Positions 1 through 5,565 of a stretch of DNA of 13,779 nucleotides are shown here, in pieces. Made by a program: the position numbers and the translations under genes. The notes beneath the pieces were generated by a model. The model ran no database searches and was not told the origin of the DNA. It saw only the letters and a list, made by a program, of their open reading frames with translations. This DNA comes from Lachnospiraceae bacterium (lineage in GTDB: Bacteria; Bacillota; Clostridia; Lachnospirales; Lachnospiraceae), in the NCBI GenBank assembly GCA_900770345.1, contig CAAGKF010000375.1, forward strand, positions 1-13,779, given 5' to 3'. Numbering within the stretch: position 1 is the first letter of the stretch; the number at the start of each line of letters is the position of its first letter.

Positions 1-32
1 CGGACTGCCGCTGTCCTCTTACTTTCTGTCTG

Positions 33-93
33 AGTCACAGATTAAAAAAATGCTAAGTCACAGGTTTTAATCTGTGGCTTAGCACCATTTTTT
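33..93 (+). terminator. Rho-independent terminator with a competing alternative stem
   Basis: The arms 51-63 and 72-84 (TGCTAAGTCACAG / CTGTGGCTTAGCA) pair over 13 bp with one G-U pair around an 8-nt loop, and a run of six T follows at 88-93. On the other strand the hairpin is followed by the seven T opposite 44-50, so it could stop transcription from both sides. The octamer AGTCACAG occurs twice (33-40 and 56-63). As a result the segment 33-47 can instead pair with 65-79 over 15 bp with one G-U, which would destroy the first stem. All of this is read from the sequence; the role as a switch is inference. Confidence 0.6.
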
Positions 94-292
94 ACCATTC
101 AACTCTGAAACTCAGGTATAATGCAACTCATAATCTTGGCGTTTGTATAGTTTTTATATCCTTTCTTACGTTTTTTCTATTCTCTTCTATATTTAGCATA
201 GAAGAACCTACACATAACCTACACATAAATTAATGACCACATCATTGGTTTAAACCTTTAATGTAGTCTTGTTTATCTACTGTATCCGATTT
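94..292. other. Gene-free AT-rich stretch downstream of the virulence-related gene
   Basis: No convincing coding region is seen here. The stretch is AT-rich and holds the 11-bp tandem repeat at 205-226 and a 10-bp palindrome (GGTTTAAACC, 247-256). It lies downstream of the stop of the 293-1012 gene and upstream of the two-state hairpin. It may be a terminal or regulatory part of a conjugative element, but no attachment site could be identified without the second end. Confidence 0.4.
205..226. repeat. Perfect 11-bp tandem direct repeat (two copies)
   Basis: AACCTACACAT occurs twice with no spacer (205-215 and 216-226), followed by AA. One repeat per helical turn would put bound proteins on one face of the DNA. 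Such short direct repeats occur as arm-type integrase sites or repressor sites near ends of conjugative elements; assignment here is inference. Confidence 0.7.
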
Positions 293-1012
293 TTATTTTG
301 AATTTTCCCTCTTCCATGCCCCATTCCCGGTCAGGTTCTTTAGTAGCACCCTCCGGGCTGCCTTATACTCATCCCCTACGAATCCGAGCCGGAGCAAAAA
401 GCACCGGAATGCGTATTTCTCATTCTCCACCTTCTTCTCTTTCATGGTCACACGCTTGGCCGTCCTTGCCTGTTCCACCAGCTTGCTGATGAGTTGCGTA
501 TAAGCTAACGCTTCATCTGCGTCCCCGGAAAGGGTGAACCAAGGGAACAGCACCTTGCTGTCTGTAACCTCATAGGCAAGGCTGTCCGCTCCGATTGCTT
601 TCCGTATCAAATTCCCCTTGCCCTCGATTATCCGGTCAAGGTTAGCAAGTGTGGCTTCGTCTAATAGTCTCAGCGGTATCTCCACCGTCAGCTTACTGGA
701 ATCCACACTCCCTTCCTCCGATGCTTCATCCGGTGCAGCCTTTTCTGAGAAATCGGTCTGCTCTGCAATGCGAAGTTCCGTCTTGGCGGTGAAGCCCATC
801 ATCTGCAATCCGGCAACCACACCCTTGACCGTTTCTGTATCGGTGTCCTCCGCCCAACTCAGAACACCGTCCTTGCTGATGGAAAAAGAACCAATCTGAT
901 AAGCACAGGTGGGAACCCGCTTGTAAACGACCTTCTCCTGGATGATTTCCGAAATAACCTGTGCCATCTGTTTCCGCTGTTCCCCTGCAAGTGTGTAATG
1001 TAATCCATTCAT
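293..1012 (-). CDS. Conjugative-element 'virulence-related' protein, function unknown
   Basis: This 239-residue protein resembles the cargo protein that is usually labelled 'virulence-related protein' in Tn1549-like conjugative elements of Clostridia. I recognise it from its overall sequence (NGLHYTLAGEQRKQMAQVIS at the start, a C-terminal AARRVLLKNL segment) and know of no demonstrated activity. It has no signal peptide or membrane segment, so it should be cytoplasmic. Residues about 85-105 form an acidic, low-complexity linker between two more ordered halves. There are two in-frame ATG codons. The one at 1018 touches the Shine-Dalgarno sequence directly, whereas the one at 1012 sits 6 nt behind it, so 1012 is chosen. 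No conjugation, relaxase or integrase gene is nearby, so the gene looks stranded. An intrinsic terminator lies about 95 bp upstream. The family name rests on memory, not on a search. Confidence 0.7.
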   Translation of the reverse strand: MNGLHYTLAGEQRKQMAQVISEIIQEKVVYKRVPTCAYQIGSFSISKDGVLSWAEDTDTETVKGVVAGLQMMGFTAKTELRIAEQTDFSEKAAPDEASEEGSVDSSKLTVEIPLRLLDEATLANLDRIIEGKGNLIRKAIGADSLAYEVTDSKVLFPWFTLSGDADEALAYTQLISKLVEQARTAKRVTMKEKKVENEKYAFRCFLLRLGFVGDEYKAARRVLLKNLTGNGAWKRENSK

Positions 1013-1018
1013 GTTCAT

Positions 1019-1024
1019 ACCTCC
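1019..1024 (-). promoter_or_regulatory. Ribosome binding site deciding the start of the 293-1012 gene
   Basis: The minus strand reads GGAGGT directly followed by ATGAACATG. The first ATG has zero spacing and would be a poor start; the second has 6 nt, close to ideal. This favours the start at 1012. Confidence 0.7.
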
Positions 1025-1107
1025 GTGTAAATGTAGTTTTTGGGTATGTGTATGTTCGCTCTGCTGCCGGAATATAGCAAGTCATTTCTCTGGCATATAC
1101 TGCACAA

Positions 1108-1154
1108 AAAAGAGCCGTGACCGGGCAGTTTTCTCTGTCGATCATGGCTCTTTT
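1108..1154 (-). terminator. Rho-independent terminator or attenuator upstream of the virulence-related gene
   Basis: Arms 1108-1120 and 1142-1154 pair over 13 bp (AAAAGAGCCGTGA / TCATGGCTCTTTT, one G-T pair) around a 21-nt loop. On the minus strand the GGCTC arm runs straight into six T, a textbook intrinsic terminator pointing towards the gene at 293-1012. The plus strand also has four T after the stem. It may end an upstream gene now lost, or act as an attenuator in the leader of the downstream gene. Confidence 0.65.
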
Positions 1155-1379
1155 ACAGTTTTTTATGGAAATCAAGTCATCCGTAGTCAAACGGTAGTAG
1201 GCTATGGCTCGGTTTGCACCGATATGCCCCGCAACAGCCGACAACCTCGGACATGAACTGTCCTACTTTCGCCTGCCGTGACAGATAAATAATACTTTCA
1301 TCAAAATGTACTTTCTAACCCCCATGCCCGCACACTTGGCATCACCGTAAATGAAACTATGCAGTCTATAGGGTATTGA

Positions 1380-2004
1380 GTTTGGAGAAAACGTACAAGA
1401 GAACTGAACCGGCTCCAGAAAATGCTGGATGGAGCTAAATACGATGAAATGCATGAGCAGAAAATTATTGCCCATAATCTCAAAGCCACCAAGGAACAGA
1501 TCGTTGATGACCTGAATGGTGTCATGTCTGCTTTACAGCGCCGGATGATGAAAGAACTTCTTATACATTTGGATGAACTCAACATACATATCAAAAATCT
1601 GGATGACGAGATTGATAACTTCATGAAGCCAGAAGAAAAACAGGCTTCACAGGCAATTCAGGATGTGACCGGTATAGAAAATACCAGTGCTCAGGCTATC
1701 ATTTCGGTCATAGATTCTGATATGATCCGTTTTCCAACGGACAAGCATATTTCATCCTGGGTGGAATTATGTCCCGGCGATAACGAGAATGCCAAAAAGA
1801 GGGAATCCGGCAAGACCAGAAAAGGAAATGCTCTCTTACGGATTACATTAATTACCTGTGCTCATGCAGCTGTAAAAAATAAAAAATCCTATTTCCATGT
1901 GCAGTATATGAAAATCAGTGCTCATCGCAGACCAAAGCATGCATATGTGGCCGTCGCCCATTCCATGCTGATTTCGATTTATCATATTCTCAAGGATGGT
2001 GATC
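1380..2004 (+). mobile_element. IS110-family insertion sequence remnant
   Basis: The only plus-strand coding remnant in the window. It keeps the middle and C-terminal part of an IS110-type transposase gene and no recognisable left end or right end. Both borders are sharp breaks in the protein alignment one would expect: at about 1380 on the left, and about 2000-2005 on the right, where it runs into the RelE gene on the other strand. Confidence 0.7.
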
Positions 2005-2021
2005 CCTGCCTGCATATATAA
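1380..2021 (+). pseudogene. IS110-family transposase, truncated at both ends
   Basis: IS110 transposases are about 400-residue proteins with an N-terminal RuvC-like DEDD domain, a coiled-coil linker and a C-terminal domain with a catalytic serine. Here the reading frame opens only after a TGA at 1377. Its first readable residues, RKRTRELNRLQKML, belong to the linker, so the DEDD domain is gone. The C-terminal domain is kept: DVTGIENTSAQAIIS, then WVELCPGDNENAKKRESGKTRKGNALLR, the family's most conserved block, with the candidate serine in ESGKTRKG. The end is also broken. After YHILKDGDP, family members continue with a further stretch, but this one stops after CLHI at 2021. The first internal ATG is at 1422 but has no ribosome binding site. 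It is therefore a dead copy that could at most supply a fragment. I am sure of the family and fairly sure of both truncations. Confidence 0.85.
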
Positions 2022-2295
2022 CACAGATGACCATCACAACTCCTGCATCCTTATCTGGAATATAAAATACCAGATAATTGTCAACAAACATTGCCCATAA
2101 TCCTCTACTGTGCCATGGCTCTTTATTGTAAGATCTGAATTTCTCTGGAAATTCCTCAAGCCCTATGATATGTTTTTCTAATCTGCCGAGCTGTCCTAAT
2201 GCATGTTCCGGTGAAAGCAATTCAAAAGCAATATACTCATATATTCCCCTCAAATCAGCATCGGCTTGATCAGTGCTAATCACTTCATAAATCAT
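1990..2295 (-). CDS. RelE/ParE-family toxin
   Basis: This 101-residue protein has the small RelE/ParE toxin fold. The N-terminal strand is YEVISTDQADADLRGIYEYI, helices with LGRLEKHIIGLEEFPEKF follow, then the core strands MFVDNYLVFYIPD and VMVICVIYAGRD. ParE members poison gyrase and RelE members cut mRNA on the ribosome; which one applies cannot be told here. The protein ends HHP right after the conserved GRD. Family members usually carry several more residues, and the last codons lie within IS110 sequence of the opposite strand, so the native tail was probably replaced. There is no good ribosome binding site. Instead, an upstream frame ends with TGA overlapping this ATG (ATGA), the usual coupling of an antitoxin to its toxin. 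That frame is only 19 codons long, so the toxin looks orphaned. Activity is uncertain. Confidence 0.75.
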   Translation of the reverse strand: MIYEVISTDQADADLRGIYEYIAFELLSPEHALGQLGRLEKHIIGLEEFPEKFRSYNKEPWHSRGLWAMFVDNYLVFYIPDKDAGVVMVICVIYAGRDHHP

Positions 2296-2351
2296 ATACC
2301 GTAATCTTTGCGTATATCAGCAAATTTCTGCGTATATCGGACACAAAACCC
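2292..2351 (-). pseudogene. Possible antitoxin C-terminal remnant
   Basis: In the minus-strand frame just before the RelE gene, 19 codons are open between a TAA (2352-2354) and a TGA that overlaps the toxin ATG as ATGA. They read in part RYTQKFADIRKDYGI. The charged, helix-prone ending and the overlap fit the end of an antitoxin gene. No start codon and no DNA-binding domain is left. The frame is short enough to be chance. Confidence 0.3.
2309..2338. repeat. Two 10-bp direct repeats with exact 20-bp period, possible operator
   Basis: TGCGTATATC occurs at 2309-2318 and 2329-2338, separated by AGCAAATTTC, an AT-rich near-palindromic spacer. Two turns of helix between copies would place bound proteins on one face. 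It lies just upstream of the toxin start, where type II toxin-antitoxin complexes often autoregulate, but it also lies inside the possible antitoxin frame. The operator role is inference. Confidence 0.5.
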
Positions 2352-2494
2352 TTATAAAATGGGCATTGCAACGGTGTTTTGCTATATTACACTGTCAAAG
2401 ACAGGAATACTAAAGAAAATCCCCTCTCTGGTTCGAAATGGACCAAAAATGGCATAAAATAATGAAAGGTTCAAACAGTCATTCTTGGGCGTTA

Positions 2495-2950
2495 TTATGC
2501 CTCTTCGATAAGATAAACAGAAAATGGTAATGCCATATTTTCAGTAGGCGCATGACGGCTTCGACGCAGCTCTTTTTCTGCGATGTCTCTTGCCACAGCA
2601 TCTGCCTCAGGATCATCAACAACGCCAATAAATTTCTTGCCGGCATCCATTAAACGGGCAATGGTCTCGTTCTTAAATCTGGAGATAAAGCCAAGTTTAT
2701 CTTCCGCGGTTAAATGAACAGCAATAGCCCACTCGTCATATTCATTATCCGGCTCTCTAAAAAGCATCAATTCCGTACCGGGAGTAATGGCATTCAATGC
2801 CGCCTGTTCTTCTTCATTTTCGATATGAAACTGCAGTCCCGCAATTCCTGTTTTTAGTACCAGTATCCGCTGTTCCTTCGGTCGGGCATTATTCCGCTGA
2901 TACATTCTTCCACGAAAGGATTGCGGAGCTTCTTGCGTTAATTTATTCAT
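2495..2950 (-). CDS. HIRAN-domain protein
   Basis: This small cytoplasmic protein (151 residues) has a HIRAN domain at about residues 32-115. Its hallmarks are the start strand LKTGIAGLQFH, then LFREPDNEYDEWAIAV (residues 63-78; family pattern REPxNxYDxxAI), then KLGFISRFKNETIARLMDAG (85-104). In eukaryotic Rad5/HLTF the domain binds the 3' end of single-stranded DNA at stalled forks. Stand-alone bacterial HIRAN proteins are poorly studied. The first 30 residues are basic and probably flexible, and about residues 116-135 form a charged helix. The gene starts inside the end of the J-like gene (8-nt overlap, ATGAATAA) and has no good ribosome binding site of its own, so it should be translated by coupling. 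It is the last gene of the three-gene unit; no clear terminator follows. Domain call fairly sure; role in the unit, perhaps recognition of DNA ends, is inference. Confidence 0.8.
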   Translation of the reverse strand: MNKLTQEAPQSFRGRMYQRNNARPKEQRILVLKTGIAGLQFHIENEEEQAALNAITPGTELMLFREPDNEYDEWAIAVHLTAEDKLGFISRFKNETIARLMDAGKKFIGVVDDPEADAVARDIAEKELRRSRHAPTENMALPFSVYLIEEA

Positions 2951-3857
2951 AGACAGTCACGCTTTCTATCATTGCACAAATTTTTTTTGTACGGCGTTCT
3001 CGTTCAGCAGCTGCAGTACGCAGTCGGTGTGCCAATTCCTCTTTGTAGGCTTCAATTTTTGCAGGGTCAGACAGCATATCGGAAGCAGTGTATGGAAACC
3101 GGAGTCTCATATCATCCATCTCTCTCATAACACAATCTGTCATCTGACGATACCGTGTCCACTCTTCCTGGATTGCAGCTTCTTCATTTGTCGGCTTGAA
3201 GCCACTGTATATCATAGCAGCGAGAGTATAGTCTGTAGCATAATCTATGCCCGGATCCGTTTCTTCTTCAGCATCTTCTTCGGTTTTGCTGCCAGTGAGC
3301 AATTCAAACGATAGTTTCAGCGCCAGCCCATCCTCTTTCGTACTATAAAGCATCTCATGGATGAGCTTCAATGCGGCCAAATCTCTGCGACGATATGCTT
3401 CCTGTGCTTTCTGAAACAGAAGCCGATGTGCCTCTGTTAATTCTGGATGCATCTGCGGATGGAAGTTTTTAACGATATCACGATAAAGCTTCTGTAATTC
3501 ATCGCTCTGTTCACCGGAAAGTTCAGCATACTCTTGCGGCACAGCTGGCCCGGCAGCCTCCTGAAGCATCTGCTGACGATGAGTTTCAAGTACGGCATCA
3601 ATTGCGGCCTCATCGATCGGTTCACGGCGGTTAATAGCTGTTTGAATCATCTGCTGCTTCTTCTGGAGCAGTTCACACTCAATTTCTTCTTTAATAACGG
3701 TCTCCTCATAGGAACCGACCTTGTCCATGTACTCCTTTTCCAGGCGAGGGCCTTCTATGTATTGCAGCTTATCTCGCTGCTCATATAAGGTAAGAAGAGC
3801 GCAACGGGCAGAAGTTACTTCGCTTTGAAGCCATAGTGTAAAAGTATGTTCGCTCAT
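2943..3857 (-). CDS. Degenerate J-domain (DnaJ-like) protein
   Basis: The 304-residue protein is predicted cytoplasmic and largely helical. Residues about 20-100 are long charged helices, likely coiled coil. Residues about 117-165 look like a J-domain: the helix ELQKLYRDIVKNF, then the loop HPQMHPE, then the helix AHRLLFQKAQEAYRRRDL. True DnaJ proteins carry HPD in this loop to stimulate Hsp70; here it is HPQ (residues 133-135), so Hsp70 stimulation is doubtful. The C-terminal third has an acidic stretch (EEDAEEETDPG) and two more helical segments. The start ATG at 3857 lies 8 nt behind a GGAGGT placed inside the last codons of the AAA+ gene, with only 1 nt between the genes. The HIRAN gene overlaps its end by 8 nt. 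It may be an adaptor that presents substrates to the AAA+ partner. The J-like assignment is by motif only and moderately sure. Confidence 0.65.
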   Translation of the reverse strand: MSEHTFTLWLQSEVTSARCALLTLYEQRDKLQYIEGPRLEKEYMDKVGSYEETVIKEEIECELLQKKQQMIQTAINRREPIDEAAIDAVLETHRQQMLQEAAGPAVPQEYAELSGEQSDELQKLYRDIVKNFHPQMHPELTEAHRLLFQKAQEAYRRRDLAALKLIHEMLYSTKEDGLALKLSFELLTGSKTEEDAEEETDPGIDYATDYTLAAMIYSGFKPTNEEAAIQEEWTRYRQMTDCVMREMDDMRLRFPYTASDMLSDPAKIEAYKEELAHRLRTAAAERERRTKKICAMIESVTVYE

Positions 3858-3858
3858 C

Positions 3859-5421
3859 TTACATCACCTCCATAGCCGGGAGTATATCATCGAGAGTCAA
3901 TTCAGCAAGTTCCTGATCGGTGATATCATTATCCATGACCAGACGGTTGGCCTGCTGATTAATAGCGTATTCAAACAGATTGCGCACGGCACGGGCATTG
4001 CCGAAATGCTCCTCACGATTTTCATACATTTCATTCAATTTATCCTGCAAATAAGGAATAGCCTCTTCTGCAAGAGAATAATCGTTTGTATCACAGAATC
4101 GCTTGAGGATCAGCAGCAAATCGTTGCCATTATAATCCGGGAAGTAAAAATACTTGCTGAAACGGGACCGTAAGCCGGGATTGGAGTCAATAAATTTATG
4201 CATCAGTTCATCGTACCCTGCTACAATAACGACCAACTCATCACGGTGGTCTTCCATAGCTTTCAGGATGGTCTCGATGGCCTCCTTGCCATAGCTGTCC
4301 TCTTTGTCGTTGACAAGTGCGTACGCTTCGTCAATAAAGAGAACGCCGCCCAGAGCCTCTTGAATAACCTTCTGTGTTTTGGCTGCGGTCTGACCGAGAT
4401 AACCTGCAACAAGGCCGCTTCGATCAGTTTCGACAAGTTGTCCCTGCGGCAGAATCCCCATCAGATAGTATAGCTTGGCGACCATACGGGCAACGGTGGT
4501 CTTGCCGGTTCCGGGATTGCCGGTAAACACCAAATGGTAGGAAATAGTCGGCACCTTCATGCCACGCTGTGTGCGCATCTGACAAATCTTTATGAAATTA
4601 AGCAGGCTCCGGATATCGTTTTTAACCTTGTCCAGACCAATTAAACCATGCAGTTCAGCAAGAACGCTTTCCAGTGTTTCATCCGCACTGTCAACATCTT
4701 TGATTACAGGATTTTTAACTGTAACTCCGCTTGCAGGAGCTGAGACGGTCGGTTCGGTGGGCTGCTCTGGCACGAGGTTTAAGTTCAGCGTGATGGTTGG
4801 AACGACATCCTTCGTTTCAGGTGTCGGAGGATTACTGTCTGAAAGAGGATTCGCTGGTTCCTCCTTACTTGTTTTATCGGCAGATTTTCTCTTTTTGTCG
4901 GCAGAAGGCTGATAATAACCTGTTTGATTTATTGGTGTCACCATTTCAGGGTGATACTCTCTGGACTTACCCGCAACTACGCCTTGGTGGTCACAGTAGC
5001 CAAACAAAAGGTCACTGATGCCGCGCAGTGCATTGGCTTCCTCCATTGTAAAATCGCCGTTAATCAATGCCACAAGAACAAGAAAGCGCCCGATGGAATC
5101 CGCAATTGTGCGGCTTTCGCTGGTGTGATTTTCTTTATCCTTGGCAACAATATTCTGGAAAAAAGCTGGGATAACCATTTCACGAGACTCATCACCTGCG
5201 CAATCCAATGCGGTGATAACCTGCGCAATGGTATAGTCCTGCTCTTTGAATACACGAAGAACGCCCACATAATCTTCTGAGAAGAGCCTATTTCCCGCCC
5301 AGATTCGCAGCGCTGCGGCCATCAGCCATGACCGGATTTCATCGTCACAATGTTTATCATCACATTGCGCTATATCGCCCAGCAAACTGTTGAGGGCTTC
5401 TTTAACTTCTTGGATTTTCAC
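3859..5421 (-). CDS. CbbX/SpoVK-type AAA+ ATPase with TerB-like N-terminal domain
   Basis: 520 residues from the chosen GTG. Residues 1-145 are helical and resemble the TerB family, with the repeat-end signature ALINGDFTMEEANALRGISD at 118-137. Residues 146-245 are a proline-, threonine- and lysine-rich linker. Residues 250-520 are a complete AAA+ module of the CbbX/SpoVK/EccA type: Walker A GNPGTGKTT (301-309), pore loop AGYLGQTAAKT (339-349), Walker B LFIDEAYAL (361-369), AGYDELM (401-407), arginine finger NPGLRSRF (414-421) and sensor 2 FGNARAVRNLFE (473-484). All catalytic residues are present, so an active hexameric remodelling ATPase is expected; CbbX itself repairs inhibited Rubisco. 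The GTG at 5421 is chosen because GGGAGGT lies 6 nt upstream; a TTG at 5436 would overlap that site. First gene of the three-gene unit. More AT-rich by eye than ComEC upstream, which suggests transfer. Confidence 0.88.
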   Translation of the reverse strand: MKIQEVKEALNSLLGDIAQCDDKHCDDEIRSWLMAAALRIWAGNRLFSEDYVGVLRVFKEQDYTIAQVITALDCAGDESREMVIPAFFQNIVAKDKENHTSESRTIADSIGRFLVLVALINGDFTMEEANALRGISDLLFGYCDHQGVVAGKSREYHPEMVTPINQTGYYQPSADKKRKSADKTSKEEPANPLSDSNPPTPETKDVVPTITLNLNLVPEQPTEPTVSAPASGVTVKNPVIKDVDSADETLESVLAELHGLIGLDKVKNDIRSLLNFIKICQMRTQRGMKVPTISYHLVFTGNPGTGKTTVARMVAKLYYLMGILPQGQLVETDRSGLVAGYLGQTAAKTQKVIQEALGGVLFIDEAYALVNDKEDSYGKEAIETILKAMEDHRDELVVIVAGYDELMHKFIDSNPGLRSRFSKYFYFPDYNGNDLLLILKRFCDTNDYSLAEEAIPYLQDKLNEMYENREEHFGNARAVRNLFEYAINQQANRLVMDNDITDQELAELTLDDILPAMEVM

Positions 5422-5427
5422 GAAAAC

Positions 5428-5434
5428 ACCTCCC
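5428..5434 (-). promoter_or_regulatory. Ribosome binding site of the AAA+ gene
   Basis: The minus strand reads GGGAGGT, 6 nt before GTG at 5421. It rules out the longer TTG start at 5436, which overlaps the site itself. Confidence 0.75.
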
Positions 5435-5436
5435 AA

Positions 5437-5565
5437 CGATCAATTATTCAGCGAAGCCTTCAGCCATTGTTTTGACAAAAGTATAGCACAAACAAAAGAA
5501 AAATTCTATCATCAGAATCAGTCAAGTCAGCGTCAGATCAACATCAAGGTTACTGCTCAGCCGAC
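5437..5565. other. Spacer between comEC and the AAA+ unit with clustered TCA motifs
   Basis: The spacer holds the extended -10 promoter and, at 5509-5546 on the plus strand, eight TCA trinucleotides in 38 nt with starts mostly 4-6 nt apart. No intrinsic terminator for the comEC transcript was found. The end of the foreign-looking AAA+ unit may lie here. Confidence 0.35.
5480..5488 (-). promoter_or_regulatory. Extended -10 promoter of the AAA+/J-like/HIRAN unit
   Basis: The minus strand carries TGCTATACT, a -10 hexamer TATACT preceded by TG at the extended position, about 60 nt before the GTG start. No good -35 box lies 16-18 nt upstream (the sequence there is T-rich), which fits an extended -10 promoter. 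A weaker alternative, CTGACT-16 nt-TAGAAT, lies a little further upstream. This would uncouple the unit from the ComEC operon. Confidence 0.5.

Larger units (their letters stand above)
1013..1379. other. Gene-free stretch between the virulence-related gene and the IS110 remnant
   Basis: This 367-bp stretch holds the ribosome binding site at 1019-1024, the hairpin at 1108-1154 and several short open frames on both strands around 1200-1281. These are a 25-codon plus-strand frame beginning MARFAPICPATADNLGHEL and a 25-codon minus-strand frame beginning MSEVVGCCGAYRC. Neither has a strong ribosome binding site and neither is claimed as a gene. From about 1290 to 1379 no structure was seen. The change into IS110 coding sequence happens at about 1380, just after an in-frame TGA at 1377. 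Confidence 0.5.

Noticed and set aside
2..70. Plus-strand frame open to the left edge, ending at a TAA at 68-70
   Set aside because: It reads GLPLSSYFLSESQIKKML and could be the end of a gene, perhaps like an aminotransferase tail, but 22 codons overlapping a stem-loop are too few to call.
247..256. Palindrome GGTTTAAACC
   Set aside because: A 10-bp palindrome in AT-rich DNA is expected by chance and has no supporting context.
726..1244. Minus-strand open frame with a TTG start overlapping the virulence-related gene
   Set aside because: It runs through the terminator stem at 1108-1154 and then overlaps a recognised gene in another frame. A short real gene in its first part cannot be fully excluded.
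1204..1281. 25-codon plus-strand frame beginning MARFAPICP
   Set aside because: It has a protein-like start but no clear ribosome binding site, and a similar minus-strand frame (MSEVVGCCGAYRC) lies in the same stretch. Not enough evidence for a gene.
2392..2404. Short perfect hairpin CTGTC-AAA-GACAG
   Set aside because: Only 5 bp with no T-run on either strand, so it is not a convincing terminator for the HIRAN gene.
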